From: Tumebacillus algifaecis | GTDB taxonomy: Bacteria; Bacillota; Bacilli; Tumebacillales; Tumebacillaceae | Direction of reading: 5' to 3' | Length of the DNA: 64,000 bases | Assembly (NCBI RefSeq): GCF_002243515.1 | Contig: NZ_CP022657.1 | Location: 712,001-776,000 of the forward strand | In this document: positions 41,032 to 51,300 of the stretch, one piece after another | Position numbering within the stretch: the first letter of the stretch is position 1 | How the letters are laid out: every line of letters starts with the position of its first letter | Made by a program: the position numbers and the translations under genes | The notes under the pieces: model-generated | Seen by the model: the letters and a program-made list of their open reading frames with translations, nothing else | Database searches by the model: none | Told to the model about the DNA's origin: nothing

Positions 41032-41355
41032 TTAGTGCGGATCTTCGAACAGTTGCTTGAGGTTGTTGAGCTTTTGATTCCATAAGCGCTCGTATATATC
41101 GAGCCAGTCGCGGATTTCCTGCAAGGGTTCCGCACGTAGTTGATAGAGGCGCTCACGGCCTGATTTGGTTTCGGTGACAAGACCTGCTTGGCGCAGGACG
41201 TGCAAGTGCTTGGAGATCGCAGGACGGGAGACGGGAAAGTGCTCGGCCAGCCGGGTGACCGACCGTTCCCCGTCCACGAGGATTTCTAACAGCTTGCGGC
41301 GGGTCGGATCGGCGAGTGCCGCATAAACGTCGTAGCTTTGACCTTCTGAGGTCAT
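41032..41355 (-). CDS. ArsR-family transcriptional regulator
   Basis: 107 aa. Winged HTH of ArsR type: YAALADPTRRKLLEILVDGE, VTRLAEHFPVSRPAISKHL, VLRQAGLVTETKSGRERLYQL. No metal-binding Cys cluster, so it is a non-metal sensor of the SdpR/YczG-like branch. The repeat GTAAC-N6-GTTAC just upstream is a likely autoregulatory site. No divergent transporter or START-domain gene is adjacent, so its target is unclear. Confidence 0.9.
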   Translation of the reverse strand: MTSEGQSYDVYAALADPTRRKLLEILVDGERSVTRLAEHFPVSRPAISKHLHVLRQAGLVTETKSGRERLYQLRAEPLQEIRDWLDIYERLWNQKLNNLKQLFEDPH

Positions 41356-41743
41356 CTCTCAACTGGCCCTCCTTATCGTAGATACGTAACTAAATGGTTA
41401 CCTATATCATTATAGTGAGCAGAGCGGTGCTTTGTCAAGGTCGGTCGCTCTTCGTTTGGGCGGTATCGGCAGCTGCTTCGCTCTTAATTTATGTGCACGG
41501 CTGGAGCTCGGAGCTGTCTCGTCAACCGTTTGAGATCAGCATGTGGCCGCAGTTCTGCGGAAAGCTTGCGCGCGGAACGGGAATGGGGTACTTTGTTAGC
41601 AGACCGTGCTGTCTTGACTTCCTGTGGGAAGCCGATTGAAAGGAGCCTGCGCGATGACGAGCGGCCGGGTGAGAAGGATGTAAACAGCAAGCATCGCCTT
41701 GAACATGCTAGTCGGGCGGTGGCGTTAGAGGAGGTTTTCTAGG
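41356..41743. other. Intergenic region between arsR-type gene and GNAT gene
   Basis: 388 bases. The left end holds the ArsR promoter/operator. I see no convincing protein in the rest; the open frames lack ribosome binding sites. The right end gives GAGGAGGTTT as ribosome binding site for the GNAT gene. Confidence 0.5.
41386..41401. promoter_or_regulatory. Inverted repeat, candidate ArsR operator
   Basis: GTAAC-TAAATG-GTTAC, a perfect 5-bp inverted repeat of the size bound by ArsR-family dimers, about 30 bases ahead of the ArsR start. Confidence 0.55.
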
Positions 41744-42415
41744 ATGGAGTACAAGCGCATTACGAGCATTGACGACCCGTTGTTCAAGCAGATGCATGAA
41801 CTGATGGGCAAGGTGTTTCCGAAAGAAGAGGTGTTGGAATTTTCGCTGTGGGCCGAGCCGCTGCAAGACCCAGGGATTCGCGTGTTCGTCGCTGTGGATG
41901 CAGGTCAGGTTGTCGGTGCGACCGAGTATCGCTATTATGCGGACATGCAGGTGGCGATGACCGACTTTACGATCATCGGCGTTGATGGCAAAGGCATCGG
42001 GCCGTTCTTGGCGAACAAGCGCCGCGAAGACCTGCTCACGGTGGTACAGGAAGCGGGCCGCGAACTAAAAGGCATGTTTGCAGAGATTTACAACCCGTAT
42101 CTCGTTGAAGAATACGGTTTTGGCGGCGTGAAGTCGATGAACCCGTATGTGCGCCGCGAAGTGTTGTCCCATCTGGGGTATCGCAATCTCGATTTCCCTT
42201 ATGTTCACCCCTCGTGGGAAGGTGACGGCGAAGCGGTGTCTGGGCTCGATTTCTGTTACTTGAGCTACGAGCAAGGCGTGGAATCGCTGCCTGCCGAGTT
42301 GATCGTGCAGTTTTTGACGACCTACTACGCCATTTTGCCGAACAAGCCGGAATCGTGGCTGAAGATGATCGAGACCCTGCAAGGACAGGATACTGTCGCT
42401 CTAGCGGCAATTTAG
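41744..42415 (+). CDS. GNAT-family acetyltransferase-like protein
   Basis: 223 aa, ATG behind GAGGAGGTTTT. N-terminal half looks like a GNAT fold (GIRVFVAVDAGQVVGATEYRYY, MTDFTIIGVDGKGIGPFL). The C-terminal half is less typical. Substrate unknown. Single gene followed by two terminator-like hairpins. Confidence 0.7.
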   Translation: MEYKRITSIDDPLFKQMHELMGKVFPKEEVLEFSLWAEPLQDPGIRVFVAVDAGQVVGATEYRYYADMQVAMTDFTIIGVDGKGIGPFLANKRREDLLTVVQEAGRELKGMFAEIYNPYLVEEYGFGGVKSMNPYVRREVLSHLGYRNLDFPYVHPSWEGDGEAVSGLDFCYLSYEQGVESLPAELIVQFLTTYYAILPNKPESWLKMIETLQGQDTVALAAI

Positions 42416-42442
42416 CAGATCGCAATTTAGCAGAATAAAGGA

Positions 42443-42471
42443 AAGGGCGAGTGTGTATACTCGTCCTTTTT
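42443..42471 (+). terminator. Terminator behind the GNAT gene
   Basis: AAGGGCGAGT / ACTCGTCCTT stem, 6-base loop, T tail. Confidence 0.75.
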
Positions 42472-42503
42472 ACGTTCCAGCGCTTCTATTCACCAGCAGA
42501 TAC

Positions 42504-42538
42504 GCCAAGCCGATGCTCATGTTCGGCTTGGCGTTTTC
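42504..42538 (+). terminator. Second terminator-like hairpin
   Basis: Perfect 10-bp stem GCCAAGCCGA / TCGGCTTGGC with a 9-base loop followed by GTTTTCC. The remaining bases to 42686 hold nothing I can support. Confidence 0.6.
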
Positions 42539-42686
42539 CTATTTTTCATTCGATCGGCGAGCGCGCCTGCCTGTCACGAATGCTTGGATCGCAGCCAAGA
42601 CAAGCGGAGGGCAGAGCGAGCACCACCTAATTGAAACGAGCAGAACGGAGCAGAGGTGCTCTTGAACAGGTGTCATTTTGACGTAC

Positions 42687-42722
42687 AAAAAAAGACTCCC
42701 TTGTCATTAGAACAAGGGAGCC
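42687..42722 (-). terminator. Terminator of the HTH-TPR regulator gene
   Basis: On the minus strand, an 11-bp stem of GGCTCCCTTGT and ACAAGGGAGTC followed by seven T. It overlaps the stop codon. Confidence 0.85.
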
Positions 42723-44053
42723 GGATTGGTTCTGGTCGTTTCGAGACGCTGTTTGTAGAACTGAGCCGCTTGTTCGAACTGGCCCAATTTGAAATAGGTG
42801 TCGGCAAGTTTCTCTTGCAGTTCGGCGATCATCTGGCGGTCGGTACCTTGTAAAAAGAGGGCGTAGGAGGCTTTGAAATTGAGCAAGGCCTCGGTGTAGC
42901 GCTCGCGTTTGAAATCGACGCGACCAAGGTAGAGGTGCGCGTACGCTTTGAATTTTGGCTGGTGGTCTTCACGGATGATCGTGTTGCAGATCTGCAGCAC
43001 TTGCGCTGTCTCGCCAAGTAACAGGAAGGCGCGGGACATTTCGAGCCGGGCATTGGTCGCGCGTGCTTCGAGGCGTGCGGCTTCGACCAGATCTGACTTC
43101 ACCTGCGCGAGGCGCAGTTCTTCATAGATCGTGATCGACGATGCCAACGCTTGCAACGCTTTTTCCCCTTGGCCGATATTGGTGTAGAGGATGCCGAGGT
43201 TGGTGATGACGCCCGCTTTGTTTTCGCTGTGTTCCGCATATTCGTAGAAGTCGATGGCGCGGCGGAATAGTTCGATCGCCTGCTCGGTTTCCCCGATCTG
43301 CATCTGGCAGGTGCCCAGCGTAAAGTAGATGTGTCCCGCCTTGTAATGCACGTTCATCGCATGGTTGAGGTAGTTGGCTTCATTCAGCAAGCGAATGGCC
43401 GAATGATACTCGCCAAGCTTGGCGTGCGCCACCCCGGTGTTGATCAGCACGGAAGTTTTCACGAGGCCGCCAAGCTGGGAGCGAATGATCAGCTCGTTCG
43501 CTTGGTTTAGAATGCGCAGCGCTTCCTGATTGTCACCGAGTTGCAAATAGCAGTAGGCAAGCGAGTCGTAGGAGCGGACCAACTCTTTGGAATCCACATA
43601 TTCCTTCAAATGCTCGCGGCTCGCTTCATAAAACGGGATCGCTTCTTTGAACTGATGGGTCTGTTCCAGCAATCGACCTTGTACCCATGACAAGATACCT
43701 AAATCGAAGTCGTTTAACTCATCCTTTGATGCATGGTTTAAGTTATCGACGATCTTCTTGGCCTGTTCAAATTGGCCCGATTCGGCATGACCTTCTGCGA
43801 ATCGCACAAATTTCTTCCAGTCCGTGATGAGCATCGCTTTGTTTTCTGGTTCTTTGAAAAAATCTTCGACAGAACATTGCAGCTTTTGTGACAGCTTTTC
43901 CAACGTGTCATAAGACGGTTGAATTAAGCCTTTTTCGATCTGGCTGATATAGCTGCGCGTGACTACCCCTTCGGCTAACTCTTGCTGTGTCAGTTTGGAG
44001 GCTTTACGCAACTCTTTGATTCTTTGTCCAACTCCTGCCATCCCCGATAACAC
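42707..44053 (-). CDS. HTH-TPR regulator (RNPP-like quorum-sensing receptor)
   Basis: 448 aa. N-terminal Xre-type HTH (GQRIKELRKASKLTQQELAE, TRSYISQIEKGLIQPSYDTL) at about 8-65. From about residue 75 to the end there are tandem tetratricopeptide repeats (e.g. YDSLAYCYLQLGDNQEALRI, LYTNIGQGEKALQALASS, AYAHLYLGRVDFKRERYTEA). This is the architecture of RNPP/PlcR/NprR-type regulators that bind short imported peptides in the TPR groove. A small gene for an exported propeptide lies divergently 287 bases away, the usual pairing. A start four codons downstream (second ATG) is equally possible. Confidence 0.88.
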   Translation of the reverse strand: MLSGMAGVGQRIKELRKASKLTQQELAEGVVTRSYISQIEKGLIQPSYDTLEKLSQKLQCSVEDFFKEPENKAMLITDWKKFVRFAEGHAESGQFEQAKKIVDNLNHASKDELNDFDLGILSWVQGRLLEQTHQFKEAIPFYEASREHLKEYVDSKELVRSYDSLAYCYLQLGDNQEALRILNQANELIIRSQLGGLVKTSVLINTGVAHAKLGEYHSAIRLLNEANYLNHAMNVHYKAGHIYFTLGTCQMQIGETEQAIELFRRAIDFYEYAEHSENKAGVITNLGILYTNIGQGEKALQALASSITIYEELRLAQVKSDLVEAARLEARATNARLEMSRAFLLLGETAQVLQICNTIIREDHQPKFKAYAHLYLGRVDFKRERYTEALLNFKASYALFLQGTDRQMIAELQEKLADTYFKLGQFEQAAQFYKQRLETTRTNPAPLF

Positions 44054-44241
44054 TCCTATGTCAAGTCATTGTATGCAAACAAGACGCCTCTATCTATTAA
44101 GTAAGTATAGCATACTAGTACAAGAGCCAATTGTCCTTCTTTTAAAGTCGCAATGTAAGTATCGACAACAAAATGGTCGAGATAATCATTTAGACAAAAC
44201 GATACATTATTCGGATTGTATATAAATGTTCAAAAATGTCA

Positions 44242-44270
44242 TTGACTAGATGGGGGAATCCGTCTACTAT
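44242..44270 (+). promoter_or_regulatory. Promoter of the propeptide gene
   Basis: TTGACT, 17 bases, TACTAT: a good sigma-A promoter. Start of transcription would be near 44277, at an AACAATTGTT palindrome (44290-44299 region) that could be a regulator site. Confidence 0.7.
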
Positions 44271-44339
44271 ATTTGTAACAATACTAAACAATTGTTCTAT
44301 GTTTTAGAAATGTATATTTGTGTATGTATAGGAGGAACT

Positions 44340-44486
44340 ATGATGAGAAAGAATAAGATGCTGAATGTATTGGCTTGCGGTTTGTTGGCAGTTGCAGTTG
44401 TTGTGGCAGTTTCAGCTATGGTTGAACCGAATGCAGTTTTGCAGGCTGAACTGGTGTGGCCGATCGGCAACGCTCCGGTGCGCTAA
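44340..44486 (+). CDS. Exported signalling propeptide (Phr/PapR-like), 48 aa
   Basis: Starts at ATG 44340 (or 44343) behind AGGAGG. Lysines at the N-terminus, a hydrophobic core (VLACGLLAVAVVVAVSAMV), then a short polar tail ending ELVWPIGNAPVR. This is the standard build of a Phr/PapR/NprX propeptide: secretion signal plus a C-terminal piece that is cut to a short pheromone. It is divergent to the HTH-TPR regulator and has its own promoter. The active peptide is expected within the last 5-12 residues; which cut is used cannot be told. Confidence 0.75.
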   Translation: MMRKNKMLNVLACGLLAVAVVVAVSAMVEPNAVLQAELVWPIGNAPVR

Positions 44487-44633
44487 GCTCAAGCTTACAT
44501 TTGGATCGTTGAGTAAAACGGGACGACAAGAAGTATAGAATCCAGCAAGAACGCGAAAGTGCTCACCTTCAAGCAAAAGTGGAGAGTGGACGGGCTTTCG
44601 CGTTTTCTTGTTTATCAGCAGGAGGGAATCTCG

Positions 44634-44861
44634 ATGGTAGACACGGCAGACGGCGGGCAGCAGATGGCGTATGTGGCAGCAGTTCAGGAAGAGGAGCTGT
44701 GCCGGACGCTGCTGGAACAATTGCGTCGTGAGTTGAGCGATGCAGGGGCGGGGGCAGAACGGATCAGACCGCTCTACGCGCAGGTTGAAGTCGGTTGGCG
44801 CACAGCGGTCAATCGGGTCGAGTGGTGCAAAAGTGAACTTGTGAGAATGGCTCAGCGTTAG
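44634..44861 (+). CDS. Small hypothetical protein (75 aa)
   Basis: ATG at 44634 behind AGGAGGGAA; the longer frame from 44559 runs through an inverted repeat (AACGCGAAAG ... CTTTCGCGTT, 44544-44614). Soluble, helical, with two Cys ([32 protein letters not shown]). No family recognised. It lies between the propeptide and glmS and ends in a terminator-like hairpin. Confidence 0.6.
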   Translation: MVDTADGGQQMAYVAAVQEEELCRTLLEQLRRELSDAGAGAERIRPLYAQVEVGWRTAVNRVEWCKSELVRMAQR

Positions 44862-44880
44862 TTGCTGGCCATTTTTTTTA
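44848..44880 (+). terminator. Terminator ahead of the glutamate mutase genes
   Basis: TGGC-TCAGC / GCTGGCCA stem with one bulged base, followed by eight T. Confidence 0.6.
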
Positions 44881-44963
44881 TTCAGGCAGATTAAAGGTAA
44901 TTTTTCGAGGAGAGGGGAGGAATCGAATCACGCTGATAGAAATTTTATTTATATGATTAATTG

Positions 44964-44981
44964 TTCGCAATTTAATGCGAA
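44964..44981. promoter_or_regulatory. Inverted repeat at the glmS ribosome binding site
   Basis: TTCGCA-ATTTAA-TGCGAA, perfect 6-bp arms, next to AAAGGA. It may be an operator or an RNA hairpin that masks the ribosome binding site. I see no adenosylcobalamin riboswitch in the short leader. Confidence 0.4.
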
Positions 44982-44994
44982 AGGATCGATCCAA

Positions 44995-45408
44995 GTGAAG
45001 GCAACGGTCGTTATCGGGGTCATCGGGGCAGATTGTCATGCGGTAGGTAATCGAATATTGGATCACGTGTTTCGTGAAGCAGGGTTCGATGTTGTGAATA
45101 TTGGTGTGCTATCTTCGCAGGAAGATTTTATTGCGGCGGCGATCGAGACCGGAGCGAAGGCGATGCTGGTCTCTTCGCTGTACGGGCATGGTGAGATCGA
45201 CTGCCGTGGATTGCGCGAGAAATGTCAAGAAGCAGGACTCAGCGACATCGTGCTATACGTCGGCGGAAATCTGGTCGTCGGCAAGCATGATTTTCCTGAG
45301 GTGGAAGCGCGCTTTTTAGAGATGGGTTTTGACCGGGTGTTTTCACCGGAGACCCCCCTCGATGTGGCCGTTCGCAATCTGCATGAGGATTTAGGGCTGG
45401 TGGTGTAG
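44995..45408 (+). CDS. glmS: Glutamate mutase sigma (S) subunit, B12-binding
   Basis: 137 aa with a GTG start at 44995 behind AAAGGA, the normal length for GlmS/MutS; the longer frame from 44953 is rejected. Base-off/His-on cobalamin motif in [16 protein letters not shown], then [15 protein letters not shown] and [14 protein letters not shown]. With GlmE it carries out the adenosylcobalamin-dependent rearrangement of L-glutamate to (2S,3S)-3-methylaspartate. First of three glm genes directly ahead of an NRPS. Confidence 0.96.
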   Translation: MKATVVIGVIGADCHAVGNRILDHVFREAGFDVVNIGVLSSQEDFIAAAIETGAKAMLVSSLYGHGEIDCRGLREKCQEAGLSDIVLYVGGNLVVGKHDFPEVEARFLEMGFDRVFSPETPLDVAVRNLHEDLGLVV

Positions 45409-45410
45409 AC

Positions 45411-46814
45411 ATGGAAGCGATACTTTGCATCGATTTTGGCAGCACGTATACGAAACTGACGGCGATCGACTTGCAAGGCGAGCAAATACTGGGCACGTCG
45501 AAAGGTCTGACCACTGTGGAAGACGGGATTATGGTCGGGTTTGAAAAGGCGCTCGCGTCGCTGACCGCCCTGATCGGCCCTGTGGAATTTACTGAAAAAT
45601 TGGCCTGCTCCAGCGCGGCCGGAGGATTGAAGATGGTCGCGGTCGGGCTGGTTCCTGAGTTGACGGCAGAAGCGGCCAAGCGCGCTGCGCTCGGTGCGGG
45701 TGCAAGAGTGCTCGGCGTCTACTCCTACGAGTTGACGAAAAGCGATCTGGCAGAGATCAAAGCGGTAGAGCCCGATCTGCTGTTGCTGGCAGGCGGTACC
45801 GATGGCGGGAACCGCGATTGCATTTTGCACAATGCGCGGATGATCGCCGAGCATGTGCCAGGCGTGCCTGTCGTTGTCGCCGGGAATAAGAACGCGCGGG
45901 ATGACATTGAGGCGGTGTTTGACCAACAGGGCATTTATTACAAGCTGGTGCCCAATGTGATGCCACGCTTAAATGAACTGCAAGTCGAACCGGCGCGCGA
46001 GGCGATCCGCGGAATCTTTATGGAAAAGATCGTCGAGGCGAAGGGGCTTGCGCAGGTGGAGGAACTGGTCGGCGGGATCTTGATGCCGACTCCGGCGGCG
46101 GTGTTGGCAGCGGCGCAAGTGCTGTCCGACGGCACCGACCGAAGTGTCGGGATCGGGCCGCTGATCGTCGTGGACATCGGCGGCGCGACCACCGATATTC
46201 ACTCGATCGGCAGTGGTGAACCGACCAAGCCCAGCGTGGTTTGGAAAGGATTGCAGGAGCCGCACGCCAAGCGGACGGTCGAAGGCGACCTCGGCATGCG
46301 CGTCTCGGCGGTGTCGCTCTGGGAGACGGCCGGAACGCGGCGGATCGCCAAGCACCTGCCAGATTTTCAAGGCTCGGTCGAAGCACGGTGCCGAACGCTG
46401 CAAGATGAGGTGAGCTTTGTGGCTGATACGCCAGAAAGCGTCGCTTTCGATGAAGCGCTCGCCAAGACGGCGGTGGAAATTGCGATGGAGCGTCACTGTG
46501 GAGTGGTCGAGAGCGTGTATACCCCGATGGGGCTGTTCTTGTCTCAGACGGGCAAAGATTTATCAGAGTGTAAAACGGTGATCGGTACGGGCGGGGTGCT
46601 GGTGCACAGTGCCAATGCGTCGGAGCTGGTCGGGGCCGGTTTTTATACGGAGGACAATCCGACCTGTCTCAAGCCGCTGGCCCCGCACGTGCTGATCGAC
46701 CGATCCTATATGTTGTCGGCGATGGGGCTGTTGGCGGAGCGCGATCCGGAATTGGCGCTTCGGCTGATGAAAAAATACCTGATCCAAAGCGCGGAGGTTC
46801 GACATGGAGCTTAA
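45411..46814 (+). CDS. glmL: Glutamate mutase reactivating protein MutL/GlmL
   Basis: 467 aa, two bases behind glmS. ASKHA-type ATPase: [15 protein letters not shown] (phosphate 1), [37 protein letters not shown] (phosphate 2). It belongs to the MutL family found between the S and E genes in clostridial mutase operons and is thought to reactivate the B12 enzyme by cofactor exchange. Overlaps glmE by 11 bases. Confidence 0.94.
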   Translation: MEAILCIDFGSTYTKLTAIDLQGEQILGTSKGLTTVEDGIMVGFEKALASLTALIGPVEFTEKLACSSAAGGLKMVAVGLVPELTAEAAKRAALGAGARVLGVYSYELTKSDLAEIKAVEPDLLLLAGGTDGGNRDCILHNARMIAEHVPGVPVVVAGNKNARDDIEAVFDQQGIYYKLVPNVMPRLNELQVEPAREAIRGIFMEKIVEAKGLAQVEELVGGILMPTPAAVLAAAQVLSDGTDRSVGIGPLIVVDIGGATTDIHSIGSGEPTKPSVVWKGLQEPHAKRTVEGDLGMRVSAVSLWETAGTRRIAKHLPDFQGSVEARCRTLQDEVSFVADTPESVAFDEALAKTAVEIAMERHCGVVESVYTPMGLFLSQTGKDLSECKTVIGTGGVLVHSANASELVGAGFYTEDNPTCLKPLAPHVLIDRSYMLSAMGLLAERDPELALRLMKKYLIQSAEVRHGA

Positions 46815-48255
46815 AAATGTGAAGTGGAGTCTGGATCAGTTCATGGAAGTGCGCAGCGGAGTGCTCGGACAGTGGGAAACGGGCAGCGGTGTCGATTTGC
46901 AAGATGCGGTCGAGTATCAAAACGGAGTGGCGCCGGAGAAGCGCTTTGCCCCCGCCTTGATGCGCGCCAAGGAAGCGGGGATCACGTTAGCCCAGCCCCG
47001 CGCTGGCGTGGCGACGGTGGAAGGGCAGATCGAACTGTTGCTCCATTTGCAAAATGTTGGCTTGGCCGACCTGCTTCCGGTTACGATCGACAGCTATACG
47101 CGGCAAAATCGCTATCGGGAGTGCATCGTCGGGCTGGAAGAGAGCAAGAAGACGGGCCGCTCGATGCTGAACGGATTCCCGGCGGTCAATCACGGAGTGG
47201 CCGGATGCCGCGAGCTGTTTGAAGCGGTTGGGCGGCCTTTGCAAGCGCGTCACGGTACGCCCGATGCCCGCTTGCTGTCGGAGATCGTGCTGGCCTCTGG
47301 CTGGACATCGAATGAAGGCGGCGGGATTTCCTATAACATCCCCTATGCGAAAAGCGTAAGCCTGGAGCGTTCCCTGCTCGATTGGCAGTATTGCGACCGT
47401 CTGGTCGGGCTGTACGAGGAGATGGGGATTCGGATCAACCGCGAGCCGTTTGGTCCGTTGACCGGTACGCTGGTGCCGCCGAGCATGTCCAACGCTGTAA
47501 TGATTCTGGAAGGGTTGCTGGCGGCAGAACAGGGCGTGAAGAGTTTGACGCTCGGCTACGGACAAGGTGGACATCTGTTGCAGGACGTGGCGGCAGTGCG
47601 GGCCTTGGAAGAGCAGGCGGGTGCCTATTTCCGCGAATTTGGATATGACGACATCGAGATCACCACCGTGTTCCACCAGTGGATGGGCGGCTTCCCGCAG
47701 GATGAGGCGCAGGCGTTTGGAGTGGTCTGCCTGGGTGCGCAGGCTGCCGCTTTGGCCGGAGCGACGAAGGTGATCGTCAAGACGCCGCACGAAGCGGCTG
47801 GCGTTCCGACGAAAGAAGCGAACGCGCAAGGCATTTTGGCGACACAGCAGACTTTGCGGATGCTACGAGGGCAACGGATGGCGATGTCCAAGCAACTGCA
47901 GGAAGAGATCGCCTTGATCAAGGCGGAGACCAAATGCCTGCTCGACAAGGTGCAGGAGCTTGGCGAAGGCGATTTTGCCGTGGGGGCGGTGCGCGCGTTT
48001 CAGGCGGGCGTGCTCGATGTGCCGTTTGCACCGAGCAAACACAACGCTGGACAAATGCTCCCCGCCCGCGACAATTCGGGGGCGATTCGCTATTTGGAGT
48101 TTGGTCAGATCGCGTTTTCACAGGACATCAAAGATCACAACCGCGCACTGCTCGAGGAGCGGGCGCAGTTTGAAGGCCGTTCCGTGTCGTTTCAAATGGT
48201 CATCGATGACATCTACGCGGTGAGCAAAGGGACGCTGGTCGGGCGGCCCGTATAG
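46804..48255 (+). CDS. glmE: Glutamate mutase epsilon (E) subunit
   Basis: 483 aa, full length. Catalytic TIM-barrel subunit of glutamate mutase: [84 protein letters not shown]. These are the well conserved substrate and cofactor segments. Product is 3-methylaspartate. The NRPS start lies 63 bases downstream without a terminator between, so mutase and NRPS are co-transcribed. Confidence 0.96.
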   Translation: MELKNVKWSLDQFMEVRSGVLGQWETGSGVDLQDAVEYQNGVAPEKRFAPALMRAKEAGITLAQPRAGVATVEGQIELLLHLQNVGLADLLPVTIDSYTRQNRYRECIVGLEESKKTGRSMLNGFPAVNHGVAGCRELFEAVGRPLQARHGTPDARLLSEIVLASGWTSNEGGGISYNIPYAKSVSLERSLLDWQYCDRLVGLYEEMGIRINREPFGPLTGTLVPPSMSNAVMILEGLLAAEQGVKSLTLGYGQGGHLLQDVAAVRALEEQAGAYFREFGYDDIEITTVFHQWMGGFPQDEAQAFGVVCLGAQAAALAGATKVIVKTPHEAAGVPTKEANAQGILATQQTLRMLRGQRMAMSKQLQEEIALIKAETKCLLDKVQELGEGDFAVGAVRAFQAGVLDVPFAPSKHNAGQMLPARDNSGAIRYLEFGQIAFSQDIKDHNRALLEERAQFEGRSVSFQMVIDDIYAVSKGTLVGRPV

Positions 48256-48318
48256 GACTTGAAGTGCAGCCGGGACTGATAATCTGTGGTTTGGCTAGAG
48301 AAAAGGAGGCTGTTAGTG

Positions 48319-51300
48319 ATGGCAGATGAGTTAACAAAACAGGGCGAGTTGTTGCTGGAAGCGGACGGGGAAGAGATCGAGTATTACGAATTTCCGGCAT
48401 CTTTTGCGCAAAATCGGATGTGGCTGATCAACCAGATGAACGAAAGCAGCGGGATGTACAACATGCCGATGGCCGTGCGCTTTGAAGGCCCGTTGCACAT
48501 CGAAGCGTTAGAGAAGAGCTTGCAAGAGATCGTCGAGCGCCATGAGACGCTGCGCACGACGTTTGCGATGGAGGACGGTGAACTGTTTCAGTTGATCGCC
48601 TCGCAAGCAAAGGTCAAGATTCCACTGCTCGACCTCACGTCTCTGTCCAAAGCGGAGCAACAGGCCAAAGTGGAGGCGCTGTCCTCACTGGAGGCGGAGA
48701 CGCCGTTCGATTTGGAAGAAGGGCCGCTGTTGCGCTCGACACTGCTCAAACTGGGAGAGCAGGAGCACGTGTTGCTGTTCGCCAAACATCACATCATCTC
48801 CGACGGGATGTCGATGGCGGTGATGATTCATGAGCTGGTCATGCTCTATGAAGCGTTTATCGACGGCAAACCGTCACCGCTGCCACCGCTGGAGATTCAG
48901 TATGCGGACTTTGCCGCTTGGCAGCGCGATTGGTTCACCGGATCGGTTTATGAGAAGCACATCGACTACTGGCGTGGCCAGCTTGGCGGCTCGATCGCTC
49001 CGCTGCAACTGCCGACCGACCGAGCGCGCCCTGCGGTAGCGAGTCCGGAAGGCGGTCATGTGTTGCTGCCCTTGCCCGATTCGCTGATGGAGCAAGTGAA
49101 CGCGCTGACCAAGCAGTTCAAAGGCTCGACGCTGTTCATGACGATGCTTGCGGCGTACAAAGCGTTTTTGTACCGCTACACCGGGCAGGACGATCTTGCT
49201 GTCGGCACGCCGATCGCCGGGCGCAAACAGCCGGGCATTGAGCATCTGATCGGCTTTTTTGTCAACACGCTGGTGTTGCGCACCGACCTGTCGGACGATC
49301 CGACGTTCCGTGAACTGCTCGAGCGCGTGCGTCGCGTAACGCTCGATGCCTATACCTACCAAGAGATGCCGTTTGAAAAATTGGTCGAGGAGCTACAGCC
49401 GGACCGAAGCGTCTCAAATCCATTTTTCCAAACGATGTTCGTCGTGCAAAATGTGAGCACGCCCGATTTGACGTTGCGCGACTTGAAGATTTCTGCTGTC
49501 GAAGTTCAGCGCAACACGGCCAAATTTGACCTGATGTTCACCGTGGACCAGAAGGATGGCAAGCCGATCTTGTTTGCCGAATACAGCACCGATCTGTTCG
49601 ATTACGAGACGGTCGAGCGGATGATGGGCCACTACCTCAATCTGTTGCAAGCGGTGGTGGACAATCCTGATCTGCCGATTTCACAGCTTTCTATGCTGAC
49701 CGAAGCGGAGATTCATACGCTTACGGTAGACTGCAACCAGACAGAGCGCGACTTCCCGACCGATCGACTGGTGCATGAGCTGTTTGAGCAGCGGGCGGCA
49801 GACAATCCGGACGCGATCGCGATCCAGTACGAAGAGGAGCAAGTGACCTATCGGGAACTGAACGAGCGTGCGAACCAGTTGGCTCGTCTGCTCAAAGGAG
49901 AAGGAGTTGGCCCGGAAAAAGTGGTCGGCATCTACTTGGAGCGCTCTCCGAACATGATCGTGGCGCTCTTGGCGATTCTGAAGGCGGGCGGCGCCTTTGT
50001 CGCTTTCGATCCGGCGTTCCCACAAGATCGGATCGGCTTCATGATGGAGGATTCGGAAGTGCCGGTCATCTTGACACAGCAGTCGCTGGCCGGTCTCTTG
50101 CCGCAACATGAGGCGAAGACGTTCTGCTTGGACGCGCAGTGGGATGAGGTGGCAGGGAATGGCACCGACAATCTGCCGAATGAAGCGACGCTTCAGAACC
50201 TCGTCTACCTGATCTTCACCTCGGGCTCGACTGGACGTTCCAAAGGGGTGCAGGTCGAGCATCGCAACTTGCTCAACTACCTGTACGCGATCGAAGAGGT
50301 CGCCCAGCTTGGCGACGGGGCTAGCTACGGCAACGTTTCGACGCTGTCTGCAGACGTCGGTCACACGGCGATCTTCCCGGCGCTCTGCCGCGGCGGCACA
50401 CTGCACATCATCGCGCAGGAGCGCCTGACCGATCCCGATCTGATGGCCGAGTATTTTGAGAAGCATCCGGTGGACTGCCTGAAGATCGTCCCGACCCACT
50501 TGGCGGCGCTGATGGCCTCGCAGCCGCTGAAGGTTCTGCCAAAGCATGGGGCGGTGGTCGGCGGTGAGACGTTGCGCTGGGACATGATCGAGCGCGTTGA
50601 ACAGTACCGCGACGATGTCTGGCTGATCAACCACTACGGGCCAACCGAAGTGACGATCGCAGGCGTGGTGTACAAAGTGGAAAAAGACCCGGCGATGCGT
50701 CAGACGGTGACGGTGCCGCTCGGACGTCCGCTTGGCAACGTGCAGGTCTATGTGCTGGACAAACATCTTCATCCTGTGCCATACGGGGTGGCAGGCGAGG
50801 TGTATTTTGGCGGCGCAGGCATCACGCGCGGCTATATCAAACGCCCCGATCTGACGGCGGAGCGCTACTTGAAAGACCCGTTCAAAAGCGATCCGGACGC
50901 GCGTTTCTATCGCACCGGCGACTTGGCGAAACGCCATCCGGATGGGCGCTTGGAGTTCCTGACCCGCGCCGACACCCAAGTCAAGATTCGTGGCTACCGC
51001 GTCGAGCTTGGCGAGGTAGAAACGGTGATCGGTCAGCATGAGCTGGTCAAAGAAAACGTTGTTGTCGCTCGCGAAGACGTGCCGGGGGATCGCCGTTTGG
51101 TCGCCTATATCGTCAAAAATGAAGGCGTTGAAGGCGGCACGACCGATGTGCGCAACTACCTGAAGGAAATTCTGCCCGACTATATGATTCCGGCCGTGTT
51201 CGTCTACCTTGATGCGATCCCGCTGACCGCAAACGGTAAGATCGACCGCCGCATCCTGCCCGACCCGGAAGCGGAGTTGATGGAGCAAAGCGAGTACATC

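Noticed and set aside
41491-41742. 83-aa frame ahead of the GNAT gene
   Set aside because: No ribosome binding site and Arg/Ser-rich composition typical of a chance frame in GC-rich DNA.
42453-42665. 70-aa frame between the GNAT and HTH-TPR genes
   Set aside because: It runs through two terminator hairpins and has no ribosome binding site.
44862-44994. Adenosylcobalamin riboswitch ahead of glmS
   Set aside because: The leader is only about 130 bases and I cannot find the conserved B12-box sequence; only a short inverted repeat is visible.
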